This document shows, in pieces, positions 55,081 to 63,338 of a DNA stretch of 64,000 nucleotides; position 1 is the stretch's first letter; each line of letters begins with the position of its first letter. A program made the position numbers and the translations under genes. The notes beneath the pieces are model-generated. The model searched no databases. It was not told the origin of the DNA and worked only from the letters and a program-made list of their open reading frames with translations. This DNA comes from Alphaproteobacteria bacterium (GTDB taxonomy: Bacteria > Pseudomonadota > Alphaproteobacteria > Micavibrionales > Micavibrionaceae). Location of the stretch: contig NZDE01000014.1 of the NCBI GenBank assembly GCA_002690045.1, positions 1 through 64,000 of the forward strand, in the 5' to 3' direction.

Positions 55081-56085
55081 ATGCTCGAATTTATAAACTC
55101 AACACTAAATAATTTAATTATAACACGCATTTACGACATTGTTGCAGCGCTTATAATTTCTATCCCCATTGGCGTAATTCAGTACAAAATGCACTGGAAT
55201 ATGCAGCCGATTCTTTGGAATCTGCTCGACAAGGGGTTCAAACCACAGCTAATTAAGCTTAATAATCAGAAAAAAAACGAACAAACCCTCTTCTTCCGCG
55301 GCCTGTTTGTCGTCTGCATTTTTATTGCACTTACAGCCATACTTCTTATTGGTTTAAATATCGCGGAACATATTGCCCTGATTGGCAGCCAGATCGATAC
55401 CATCACATTAAGCCTTTGTTTAGTAACCATTTACCCATTCCTGTTAAACAGATATGTGCAAAAAGAATATAAGGAACAAAAGAAGCTTAGCGCCACTCTA
55501 CTCAACATAATTAGCGCAAGCACGATGCGCGCCGTCAATACCGCCGATGAAAGCGCCATTAACCGTTACATCATCAGCATGAGCGTCATGAGCTTTACCC
55601 GTTATTTTATTGCGCCAATTCTGTTTTATTTAATCGGCGGCGTTGCCTTACTATTGATCGGGTCAATATTCCTCTGGCTCGCCGCGCGAATTGGCAGCGG
55701 CGTATTAACGGGCGCGTATAGCTACGCGATAACTATTTTTGAAGAATTGCTTGCTGTCCTACCGAACTTTTTTGCAACAACATTGCTTATAATGGCAACG
55801 TTGCTTACCCCCAAAACCAAGTTTACAGCCGCGCTCCATGCCCTCACCATCAAACATAGCGGTCATTTGCTCCCTGGCGCGCATCCATTAGCGATTGTCG
55901 CGCATTGTATAAATATATCAATTGGCGGAAAAATGAAGTCGAGTTACGGCTATATGATTGAACGCCCATGGCATGGCCCAAAAGACGCCAAAGCTAAGGT
56001 AGAGGCCGCGCAGACGTTTCACGCGCAATACCTCATTGCAATTGCACATATACTCGCGCTGTTTGGTTTACTTATTTTACAGTGA
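55081..56085 (+). CDS. Highly diverged CbiB/CobD-like membrane protein
   Basis: A 334-residue integral membrane protein with about 6 helices. Compared from memory with CbiB/CobD (adenosylcobinamide-phosphate synthase), the frame is similar: an early WxxQPxxWNLL segment, a FRGLFVVCIF helix, ATLLNIISASTMRAVNTADESAINRYIISMSV, FIAPILFYLIGGVALLLIG, the GHLLPGAHPLAIVAHCINISIGGK stretch and ERPWHG near the end. But the hallmark ES-x-AEN-x-x-D region reads MSVMSFTRYFIAP and the NTLD helix reads LWLAARIG, so the acidic residues are gone. It is convergent with the CobU-like gene (7 bp between stops). An active role in cobalamin synthesis is doubtful. Confidence 0.5.
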   Translation: MLEFINSTLNNLIITRIYDIVAALIISIPIGVIQYKMHWNMQPILWNLLDKGFKPQLIKLNNQKKNEQTLFFRGLFVVCIFIALTAILLIGLNIAEHIALIGSQIDTITLSLCLVTIYPFLLNRYVQKEYKEQKKLSATLLNIISASTMRAVNTADESAINRYIISMSVMSFTRYFIAPILFYLIGGVALLLIGSIFLWLAARIGSGVLTGAYSYAITIFEELLAVLPNFFATTLLIMATLLTPKTKFTAALHALTIKHSGHLLPGAHPLAIVAHCINISIGGKMKSSYGYMIERPWHGPKDAKAKVEAAQTFHAQYLIAIAHILALFGLLILQ

Positions 56086-56092
56086 TACGATT

Positions 56093-57007
56093 TTAAGCTG
56101 CTTTCGCACCGTAATAATGATCCAAAATCAACATTTGGCGCAACGCCGCAATATGCATACCGCCATTTAACGCTGTCGCCTGCCCATAGCTATATGGACG
56201 CGGGTCATCAAGCACGAGCCAATCATACGATTCTAGATAAGCACGCATATCGCCATGCTCTTCCGCGTCAACAGGAAGCGCAATCGCGCAGTGCCATACG
56301 ACATCCTTATTCAGTTTCTGCAGGATTACCCCCGCAGCAATCGCAGCATAGCCTTCCAAAATCATTGGAATATGCGCCAAGCGCGCCGCAATGATCGCGC
56401 CAATCAAGGCATTAACCTCATACCCAGAAGTAGATTTCAATATTGAAAAACAGGAATCTAGAGATATACCATCAAGTGACACTTTAAGTTTAGTATCTAT
56501 AGATTCAATGAAGTTATTACACAATGCCCGACCAAGCGCCTCCGACCCCGCCCCAATTGCTGATGCAGAAACCAAATCGTTTTCAGGCTCAATCGTCATC
56601 ATGCCATAAGCCATAGAATTAAGAAGCGACTCTTCATCCATCGCGTCACCTTCACGCAAATCCGCTGTTGGCTCATCCATATTCAAATCATATAAACGCA
56701 AATCCGCATTGGCGAGATTAATAACCTCATTAACGGCATGCTCACCAGATAACAAAGACGCGACCATGTCTTTATAATACGCCTTCTGCGCCTCATCATC
56801 CTTCGCAAAGCCGTGTGATGCTGCGTATAGTGACAGGCGTGGGCGTTTAATTTCGTACACCTGACGGTCCGCCGCAAAATTCAGCCAATATTTAATCCGC
56901 GCAATTTTATCCATTTGCGACAATTCATCACGAACGCTGCACGATGGATGCTCCATAGACTGGATAAGGGCTTTAATTTCTTCAAACTTTAATGCGGTCT
57001 CTGCCAT
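56093..57007 (-). CDS. Highly diverged nicotinate-nucleotide:DMB phosphoribosyltransferase-like protein
   Basis: A 304-residue protein resembling CobT/CobU (NaMN:5,6-dimethylbenzimidazole phosphoribosyltransferase). Matches are RPRLSLYAASHGFAKDD (family: IAVFAADHGVA), AVNEVINLANADLRLYDLNM (family: INVLARQAGAxLRVVDVGV), TSGYEVNALIGAIIAARLAHIPMILEGYAAIAAG (in pieces; family: GGFEIAAMAGAILAAA) and the C-terminus. The expected catalytic LGEGTGAA segment reads LNGGMHIAA, so the catalytic glutamate appears to be lost, and the GEMGIGNTT phosphate loop is not recognisable. It may be a pseudoenzyme or have changed substrate. Family memory only; a profile search is needed. Confidence 0.6.
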   Translation of the reverse strand: MAETALKFEEIKALIQSMEHPSCSVRDELSQMDKIARIKYWLNFAADRQVYEIKRPRLSLYAASHGFAKDDEAQKAYYKDMVASLLSGEHAVNEVINLANADLRLYDLNMDEPTADLREGDAMDEESLLNSMAYGMMTIEPENDLVSASAIGAGSEALGRALCNNFIESIDTKLKVSLDGISLDSCFSILKSTSGYEVNALIGAIIAARLAHIPMILEGYAAIAAGVILQKLNKDVVWHCAIALPVDAEEHGDMRAYLESYDWLVLDDPRPYSYGQATALNGGMHIAALRQMLILDHYYGAKAA

Positions 57008-57122
57008 TGTATATTCCTTTACTTTACGCCATCTAATCTATAAATATATACGGCAATGTAAAGACAATAGCGCCGTGAATAATTTTTTTTCCGAAAAATA
57101 GTTATTTTACATCACTCTTTGC

Positions 57123-57152
57123 TTGACTTAGGCATATATCATGCAGTATTGT
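57123..57152 (+). promoter_or_regulatory. Candidate rpmB promoter
   Basis: TTGACT (57123-57128) and TATTGT (57147-57152) are 18 bases apart, 71 bp before the rpmB start. Both hexamers match sigma70 consensus in most positions. The rest of the 215-bp gap to the CobU-like gene start holds no other recognised feature. Confidence 0.5.
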
Positions 57153-57222
57153 CCGCTTCATTGTGAAATAAGCCGCACCTTGTGCGCCAATATATAAAAG
57201 AGAATATAGAAGGATTTACACT

Positions 57223-57513
57223 ATGAGCCGTCGTTGTGTAGTTACAGGTAAAAGCGTGATGTCAGGTAATAACGTTTCTCACGCGAAAAACAGAACTCGT
57301 CGTAAGTTTTACCCAAATGTACAAGAAACAAGCTTGTACTCTGAAGCTTTGGGCAAAAACGTTCGTGTTAAAATCAGCACTGCTGGTATGCGCACAGTTG
57401 AGCACAAAGGTGGCCTTGACGCTTACCTTACTGGCACAGCTAAAACAAAATTGGATGAATCACTTCGTCCAGTTAAAGCACAAGTTGAGAAAGTTCTTGC
57501 TGAAAAGAAATAA
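57223..57513 (+). CDS. rpmB: 50S ribosomal protein L28
   Basis: A 96-residue ribosomal protein starting [20 protein letters not shown] with [14 protein letters not shown] and [22 protein letters not shown], the L28 pattern. A basic N-terminus and normal length. AGAAGG precedes the ATG. tgt starts 22 bp after the stop. Confidence 0.97.
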   Translation: MSRRCVVTGKSVMSGNNVSHAKNRTRRKFYPNVQETSLYSEALGKNVRVKISTAGMRTVEHKGGLDAYLTGTAKTKLDESLRPVKAQVEKVLAEKK

Positions 57514-57534
57514 TTTCAGGCAAAGAATTTTCCA

Positions 57535-58725
57535 ATGAGCGACCTTACATATCCAAATTTTGCATTTGATATAACGTATAACGCGCCTGACAGTCAGGCG
57601 CGTTTGGGTCTTTTGAAGACTCCACACGGGACTATCGAAACACCAAATTTCATTTTTTGTGGCACGAAAGCGGCTATCAAAAACCTCAACCCTGACCAAA
57701 TGGTTGAAGCAAAAACGGATATTATGCTGTCAAACACCTACCATTTAATGATTCAGCCTGGCGCTGATGTCGTTGAAAAAATGGGTGGCCTACACAAATT
57801 TATGGGCTGGGACGGCCCAATGCTGACCGATAGCGGTGGCTTCCAAATCTTTTCTATGGGCCACGGCTCAGTTGCCGATGAAATCAAAGGCCGTAACAAA
57901 GGTGGCCGTGGACAGTCCCTTCTTAAAATCACAGAAGAAGGCGCTAAATTCCGCAATTACCGTGATGGCTCAGAAATGATGCTAACGCCTGAACTATCCA
58001 TGGATATTCAACGCAAGCTTGGCGCAGACCTTATCATGCAGTTTGATGAATGTACCGCCTTCCATGTTGATCGCGACTACACAGAATCTTCTATGCACCG
58101 CTCACACCGTTGGGGCGACCGCTCACTTGCACATTTCGCGAAGAACGATAACGGCGCACAGGCCATATACGGCATTGTTCAAGGCGGCGTATACCCAGAA
58201 CTTCGCGCCGAAAGCTGCGCATGGACGAAGAATAGCAACTTCTTCGGCACTGCCATTGGCGGTTCACTTGGTGGCAGCAAGCAGCAATTCTACGAAATCG
58301 TATCATGGTGCGCTGAACAGATTCACCAAGAACGCCCTGTTCACTTATTGGGCATTGGCGCAATTGATGACATTTTCACATGCGTTCGCCTTGGCATTGA
58401 TACATTTGACTGCGTATCACCAACGCGCGCTGCACGTCACGGCTGGGCCATCATGAAAGGCGTACCGGGTAATAAGCTAAACCTGAAGAACGCCAAATAT
58501 CGTGAAGACCCTACACCACTTTGTGAAGATTACGATATAAAGGCTTCAAATTATTACTCAAAAGCTTATTTGCATCATTTGCTAAAAGCGCAAGAAATGC
58601 TCGCCATGCAAATTCTTTCACAGCACAATGTCTATGTGATGAACCACCTGATGCGCGACATCCGCGAAGGTATTAAAAACGGCAATCTCGACCAAGTCGA
58701 AGCCGAATGGCGCTGCTTAGACTAA
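57535..58725 (+). CDS. tgt: Queuine tRNA-ribosyltransferase, atypical
   Basis: A 396-residue transglycosylase that exchanges guanine 34 in tRNAs with GUN anticodons for a 7-deazaguanine base. Asp99 (TDSGGFQIF) and Asp292 (TFDCVSPTR), the general acid/base and nucleophile, are kept. Odd features: an insertion MGHGSVADEIKGRNKGGRGQ at residues 108-127 like that recalled in Chlamydia Tgt; the loop GGSLGGS (residues 242-248), where the preQ1-selective valine of the Zymomonas enzyme aligns with Gly246, as in queuine-using enzymes; and no zinc cysteines, because the CxCxxC positions read Tyr333, Ile335, Ser338. It may use queuine rather than preQ1. It follows rpmB in the same direction. Confidence 0.93.
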   Translation: MSDLTYPNFAFDITYNAPDSQARLGLLKTPHGTIETPNFIFCGTKAAIKNLNPDQMVEAKTDIMLSNTYHLMIQPGADVVEKMGGLHKFMGWDGPMLTDSGGFQIFSMGHGSVADEIKGRNKGGRGQSLLKITEEGAKFRNYRDGSEMMLTPELSMDIQRKLGADLIMQFDECTAFHVDRDYTESSMHRSHRWGDRSLAHFAKNDNGAQAIYGIVQGGVYPELRAESCAWTKNSNFFGTAIGGSLGGSKQQFYEIVSWCAEQIHQERPVHLLGIGAIDDIFTCVRLGIDTFDCVSPTRAARHGWAIMKGVPGNKLNLKNAKYREDPTPLCEDYDIKASNYYSKAYLHHLLKAQEMLAMQILSQHNVYVMNHLMRDIREGIKNGNLDQVEAEWRCLD

Positions 58726-58733
58726 AACAGCAA

Positions 58734-58781
58734 TTGACATAATCTGCAAGCATTGTTACACTGCCTGACCATCAAGGCAGT
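58734..58781 (+). promoter_or_regulatory. Promoter with dyad operator before the first isochorismatase-like gene
   Basis: TTGACA (58734-58739) and TACACT (58757-58762) are 17 bases apart, a good sigma70-like promoter. ACTGCCT (58760-58766) and AGGCAGT (58775-58781) form a perfect 7-bp inverted repeat with an 8-base centre, covering the expected transcription start and ending just before the AAGG ribosome site. It may be an operator or a small 5' RNA hairpin. Confidence 0.55.
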
Positions 58782-58792
58782 AAGGTATAAAT

Positions 58793-59545
58793 ATGTTATC
58801 AGCGCTATTTGAAAAATTTAGATCCCCGAACAAAGTCTATGCACCACTAGATTTGCCTAAAGACATCGCCGCGCATTTCTGCATTGACGAATTACCACAA
58901 GATTTGCATCCTGTTATTCAGGATAAACTCAACTTCCTCGCACGCTTTAAAAATAAGCCATCACTTCCCGAAAAGTTTGACGCCGTGCTTGTCATTGATA
59001 TGCAGAAGGAATTTTGCAAAACCGGCCCTATACGCGAGGCCATTTTCGCCACACGGCGCGGAACTATTGATACTGAAGAAACCGTGAAACATACCGCGCC
59101 GATCATAGATCAATTCCGTGACGCTAACCTACCTATATATAGCATATACTTTGCGGAAAAGCCTAAGCATCCGTTCTTTATTGACTTTTACGGCTACAAA
59201 TACCGTACAGGTGATACGCTTGTTTATAAAAACGAAAACTCTGCCTTTAAAACACCTGATAACAAATTCGAACAACCCCTAAATGACGCCGGCCACAAAA
59301 ACCTTCTTATCGTCGGTTTCAACACATGTGCCTGCGTTAAAAGCACGGTTATAGACGCACAAAAAGCCGGCTTTAACACATGGCTAGCCTTAGACTGTAC
59401 AGGCAACGACAATTCTGGCCACGATACTTACACACAAGAAGAACTTGCTGGATACCGCATTCAGAGTTTAATCGCAATGAAGAACGGGGGCACACAAGTA
59501 ACAACGTCTGCCGCAGTGCTCAGGCATATACAAAGTGCGCTGTAA
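58793..59545 (+). CDS. Isochorismatase-fold cysteine hydrolase (1)
   Basis: A 250-residue hydrolase of the isochorismatase family. The catalytic triad is Asp69 (LVIDMQKEF), Lys146 (LVYKNENSAF) and Cys181 (NTCACVKST). About 55 residues precede the domain. Family members cleave amides or enol ethers, for example nicotinamidase, ureidoacrylate or carbamate hydrolases; the substrate is not predictable. AAGG precedes the ATG. The second family member follows 18 bp later. Confidence 0.88.
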   Translation: MLSALFEKFRSPNKVYAPLDLPKDIAAHFCIDELPQDLHPVIQDKLNFLARFKNKPSLPEKFDAVLVIDMQKEFCKTGPIREAIFATRRGTIDTEETVKHTAPIIDQFRDANLPIYSIYFAEKPKHPFFIDFYGYKYRTGDTLVYKNENSAFKTPDNKFEQPLNDAGHKNLLIVGFNTCACVKSTVIDAQKAGFNTWLALDCTGNDNSGHDTYTQEELAGYRIQSLIAMKNGGTQVTTSAAVLRHIQSAL

Positions 59546-59563
59546 TTGAAGGAGCAGAACAGC

Positions 59564-60175
59564 ATGAAACCAGTAAACAGCCATAGTGATTATATTGATT
59601 TCATGCGCAAATATGCTCAAAAAACGCCCCTCCCCACGCATTTTGATGCATGCCTCGTAATTGATGTGCAAGATAAATTCTGCTGCCCTGCAAAATCACA
59701 TTTCGGCAGTTATTACACCCTTAACGCTGCACAGAACGTTCAACAGTTCGCACCACAATTAAGGGCACATGATATTCATTTATATTCAATCTATTATGAC
59801 TTCACACCTTATAAAGATGGGCAAGATGACTTCATACATTATCAACATACTGACAAAGACACGCTTATTCGTAAAAATGCCCCATCAGCCTTTGAAGGGT
59901 TTGATAATGGCCTTAAAGAAAAACTCACCCTAAACAAGCATTTTAACTTACTTGTCATGGGCGTTTATTTAGATGCGTGCGTCGCCGCCACCGCGATGGA
60001 TGCCGCACAGTTAGGTTTTAAGCCATGGGTCGTATTAGATTGTAGCGGATCAGTTAAAGGCCACAACAACTTTTCACCAAAGAAAATGTCAATGCAAGTA
60101 TTAGACGGCATGCGTGCCAAAGGCGTTGGATTTACGCTTTCAAATACAGCGTTGGATCAGATTAAGCCCACGTAA
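59564..60175 (+). CDS. Isochorismatase-fold cysteine hydrolase (2)
   Basis: A 203-residue paralogue with the triad Asp34 (CLVIDVQDKF), Lys104 (LIRKNAPSAFEGF) and Cys139 (YLDACVAATAMDAA). It shares the order and spacing of motifs with the upstream gene but is much diverged and lacks its N-terminal leader. The ATG at 59564 has AAGGAG ten bases upstream; the frame extends to a TTG at 59546. The tandem pair suggests a shared pathway or different substrates. Confidence 0.87.
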   Translation: MKPVNSHSDYIDFMRKYAQKTPLPTHFDACLVIDVQDKFCCPAKSHFGSYYTLNAAQNVQQFAPQLRAHDIHLYSIYYDFTPYKDGQDDFIHYQHTDKDTLIRKNAPSAFEGFDNGLKEKLTLNKHFNLLVMGVYLDACVAATAMDAAQLGFKPWVVLDCSGSVKGHNNFSPKKMSMQVLDGMRAKGVGFTLSNTALDQIKPT

Positions 60176-60189
60176 AACCCAAACTAGAA

Positions 60190-60477
60190 TTATAACGTCC
60201 TTAAATGAAGAAGAAGGTCGTGTTCTTGCGTTATGACGCGCGCATTAATTGGCTCTGCGCTACCATCAGATTTGATATTAAAGCCATCAACAACACATAA
60301 GTTTTCTTCATTAAGTACACCATTTTGCCAATGCTCCTGTAAGGAAACATTCCGCTTTACGCCCGCGCTTGTTGCATAGGCTACGCCAATATCTTTAAAC
60401 GTGTTTTTTATACCCGGAATATCAGTATCGGAGAAACAAACCGTACCAACCCGTCCATTAAAAATATTATTAATCAT
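60190..60477 (-). CDS. Uncharacterised 95-residue protein
   Basis: Not recognised. It is soluble, with no signal or membrane segment, and shows CFSDTDIPGIKNTFKDIGVAY (in two parts) and a C-terminal LLLHLRTL. Two cysteines are present. It converges on the second isochorismatase-like gene with 14 bp between stops. Codon use is like the neighbours, which supports a real gene, but its function is open. Confidence 0.6.
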   Translation of the reverse strand: MINNIFNGRVGTVCFSDTDIPGIKNTFKDIGVAYATSAGVKRNVSLQEHWQNGVLNEENLCVVDGFNIKSDGSAEPINARVITQEHDLLLHLRTL

Positions 60478-60556
60478 AACCGCCCTCTCAAATTACACGC
60501 AATATTTAACATAACAGTAGAGAGCCGGTCAAGTTATATAGTTATGCGCAAATAAA

Positions 60557-61105
60557 CTAACGCTCAAGCGCAGCTAAAATCCCATCAATTGGTGGGCGGC
60601 TTTTATACCCAGATTCACTAAACATATGTGTGACCACGCCTTCAGCGTTAATCACATAAACGGCAGGGTGCGGAATGCCATAATAACGTGAGCCACGCTT
60701 ATATTTATCATTTAACAAGCCAAATGCCTTTATTGATTCAGAGCCTGTGTCAGACAGCATTCTATATGCAATACCGTGCTGATGTCCAAAGCGCGCAAGG
60801 GCTTCTATAGAGTCATAGCTAACCGATACGACCTCATAACCAAACTTTTTAAAATCTTTATAACGCGAAGAAAAATCTTCCATTTGTATTTTGCAGAATG
60901 GGCACCAATCAGCAGAGCGTACAAAGAATACTACTAATCCCTTCTCACCTTTCAAGCCATCAAACTCAACTTTATTGCCATTATGATCCTGCAATTTAAA
61001 ATGATGCGGGATAGGTTCACCGACCTTAGTTTCCGCGTTAGCACTGCCAAAAGGCAGCGCCACACAAAGAAGAACTAGCAAAACTTTACTGATAACAAAA
61101 CGCAT
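60557..61105 (-). CDS. Exported peroxiredoxin-like thiol protein
   Basis: A 182-residue protein with a signal peptide (residues 1-24, ANAE region) and an AhpC/TSA-type thioredoxin fold: VGEPIPHHFKLQDHNG, FFVRSADWCPFCKIQM (CxxC at the peroxidatic position), VVSVSYDSIEALARFG and YGIPHPAVYVINAEGVVTHMF. The CPFC motif fits either a peroxiredoxin or a TlpA-like reductase in the periplasm. It is divergent from leuC with 95 bp between starts. Confidence 0.85.
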   Translation of the reverse strand: MRFVISKVLLVLLCVALPFGSANAETKVGEPIPHHFKLQDHNGNKVEFDGLKGEKGLVVFFVRSADWCPFCKIQMEDFSSRYKDFKKFGYEVVSVSYDSIEALARFGHQHGIAYRMLSDTGSESIKAFGLLNDKYKRGSRYYGIPHPAVYVINAEGVVTHMFSESGYKSRPPIDGILAALER

Positions 61106-61200
61106 AATTGATCCTTTAAATATATAATGTCACTATCTTGTTTTCTATTCGTAAAAACTTTAAATTAAGTTACATCAAAAAAATTTAGTTAAGAAAAACC

Positions 61201-62601
61201 ATGGCAAAAACATTATACGAAAAAATTTGGGACGCGCATTTAATTAAAACACAGGGAAGTGACAATACGCTGATCTATATTGACCGCCACCTTGTGCATG
61301 AAGTGACCTCACCGCAGGCCTTTGAAGGGCTTCGCATGGCAGGACGAAAAGTCCGCGCGCCAGAAAATACGCTCGCCGTAGCAGACCATAATGTTCCAAC
61401 AACTGACCGTTCGCATGGTATCCTAGAAGAAGACAGCCGTATTCAAGTCGAAACGCTGACACAAAACTGCGCTGAATTCGGCGTAGAGTATTTCTCCATG
61501 AGCGATAAGCGCCAAGGCATTGTGCATATAGTTGGGCCAGAACAAGGCTTCACCCTACCCGGTATGACCATTGTTTGCGGCGATAGCCATACATCAACAC
61601 ATGGCGCATTTGGCGCGCTTGCCTTTGGTATTGGCACATCCGAAGTTGAACATGTTCTTGCCACACAAACCCTACCGCAGCAAAAGGCCAAAACCCTGCG
61701 CGTTAATGTCGAAGGCAAGCTGCCCATCGGTGTAACCGCCAAAGACCTTGCCCTTGCCATTATCGGGACAATCGGCACGGCGGGCGGCACAGGCCACGTT
61801 ATCGAATATGCTGGCGAAGCAATACGTAGCCTATCTATGGAAGGCCGCATGACCGTATGTAACATGTCCATCGAAGCTGGTGCGCGCGCAGGTTTAATTG
61901 CGCCAGATGAAACCACATTCAACTACATTAAAGGCCGCCCGAAAGCGCCGAAAGGTGATGTGTGGGATAAAGCCGTGGCTTACTGGAAGACTTTACCAAG
62001 TGACCCAGATGCGACATTTGACAAAGAAGTCACGCTCAAAGCTGAAGACATTATCCCACAAGTCACTTGGGGCACCTCCCCTGAAGACGTATTGCCTATT
62101 ACGGCAAATGTCCCGACCCTTGATGCATTTAAAGATCAAAACAAGAAAAACGCCGCTGCTCGCGCTCTTGAGTATATGGGCCTTAATGAAGGCATGGCGC
62201 TGCAAGATGTTAAAATTGACCATGTCTTTATCGGCTCTTGCACAAATGGCCGCATCGAAGACATTCGTGACGTTGCCAAAATTGTCAAAGGTCGTAAAGT
62301 AGCTGCAGGCGTAGCCGCAATGGTCGTCCCCGGCTCAGGCCTTGTTAAAGCACAGGCCGAAGAAGAAGGTCTAGACAAAATCGTCATCGAAGCGGGTTTT
62401 GAATGGCGAGAGCCCGGCTGCTCCATGTGCCTTGCCATGAATGCCGACCGCCTAGAACCTGGTGAACGCTGCGCATCAACATCCAACCGTAATTTTGAAG
62501 GCCGCCAAGGCCGCGGTGGGCGTACGCATCTGATGAGCCCCGCAATGGCAGCAGCCGCCGCGATAAAAGGCACGCTCGCTGACGTACGGGAGTTCCTGTA
62601 A
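61201..62601 (+). CDS. leuC: 3-isopropylmalate dehydratase large subunit
   Basis: The [4Fe-4S] large subunit of isopropylmalate isomerase, 466 residues. Motifs are [51 protein letters not shown] (in pieces), [13 protein letters not shown] and [11 protein letters not shown], with the three cluster cysteines, and [19 protein letters not shown]. Its small subunit leuD is 31 kb upstream in this window, next to leuB. The stop codon overlaps the start of the HD-domain gene. Confidence 0.97.
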   Translation: MAKTLYEKIWDAHLIKTQGSDNTLIYIDRHLVHEVTSPQAFEGLRMAGRKVRAPENTLAVADHNVPTTDRSHGILEEDSRIQVETLTQNCAEFGVEYFSMSDKRQGIVHIVGPEQGFTLPGMTIVCGDSHTSTHGAFGALAFGIGTSEVEHVLATQTLPQQKAKTLRVNVEGKLPIGVTAKDLALAIIGTIGTAGGTGHVIEYAGEAIRSLSMEGRMTVCNMSIEAGARAGLIAPDETTFNYIKGRPKAPKGDVWDKAVAYWKTLPSDPDATFDKEVTLKAEDIIPQVTWGTSPEDVLPITANVPTLDAFKDQNKKNAAARALEYMGLNEGMALQDVKIDHVFIGSCTNGRIEDIRDVAKIVKGRKVAAGVAAMVVPGSGLVKAQAEEEGLDKIVIEAGFEWREPGCSMCLAMNADRLEPGERCASTSNRNFEGRQGRGGRTHLMSPAMAAAAAIKGTLADVREFL

Positions 62602-63338
62602 TGACGGGCACGAAATACAGCTATGACGCATTAAATTTCGATTTATGCGCCCTAGACGACGTAATCGAAAGCTATGACGTGTCAAATGACCCGATTTTGC
62701 AACCACTATGGGCGCAAATATCATCTGACCTATGGCATGAAATCGGCGCATATGGCCAAGGCGTCAATGATTACGGCGAAGTCATGCAGGGCCACTTAGA
62801 ACGCATTTCTGCTGATGGCCGCGACTTCATGAAGCAGCTCGGCTATAGTGATGCCGCCGCCAACAATTTCTATGATGCCTTTAAATTAAGCGATATTGGT
62901 AAGCTCCATGCCGATTACGATGTCGGTATATGGTCACTGCCCCACCGCCCGACCGAAGAAGAACGCGCCGAAAAACGCAAACACACCTTACGCGGCGTGG
63001 ATTACCTTGAGGCTGCTTATGCACGCTACGGCGTATCAGACGCATTCTTAAATCACCCGCATATCAAAATCGTCATTCCGGCCTTAATGCTTTATCACCA
63101 TGAACGCCTTGATGGTAAAGGCTACAGCCAGAAAAGCGCCAACCAGCTTGGTAGAACCATCCGCATGGCCTGTATTGTCGACGCCTATGATGGTGACCGC
63201 ATTCAACGCCCCCACCAACCCGCGAAGCGCACACCAATTGAAGCCATTGAACGCATGATGGCTCTAGGTGATGATAAGAAATATACCGGCGCGTTTGATC
63301 CCAATTTATTGATCGCTTTTAAAGCTTATAAATCCTAA
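62601..63338 (+). CDS. HD-domain (HD-GYP-like) protein
   Basis: A 245-residue protein starting on the last base of the leuC stop. It shows FKLSDIGKLHADYDVGIW, RKHTLRGVDYLEAAYARYG, LMLYHHERLDGKGYSQ and RMACIVDAYDGDRIQRP, which follow the helix and metal-ligand order of HD-GYP phosphodiesterases, with LDGKGY close to the usual LDGxGYP. The first HD doublet is not clear, so it may be a degenerate member or a different hydrolase. It is probably co-transcribed with leuC. Its 3' end overlaps the convergent ELM1-like gene by 4 bp. Confidence 0.72.
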   Translation: MTGTKYSYDALNFDLCALDDVIESYDVSNDPILQPLWAQISSDLWHEIGAYGQGVNDYGEVMQGHLERISADGRDFMKQLGYSDAAANNFYDAFKLSDIGKLHADYDVGIWSLPHRPTEEERAEKRKHTLRGVDYLEAAYARYGVSDAFLNHPHIKIVIPALMLYHHERLDGKGYSQKSANQLGRTIRMACIVDAYDGDRIQRPHQPAKRTPIEAIERMMALGDDKKYTGAFDPNLLIAFKAYKS

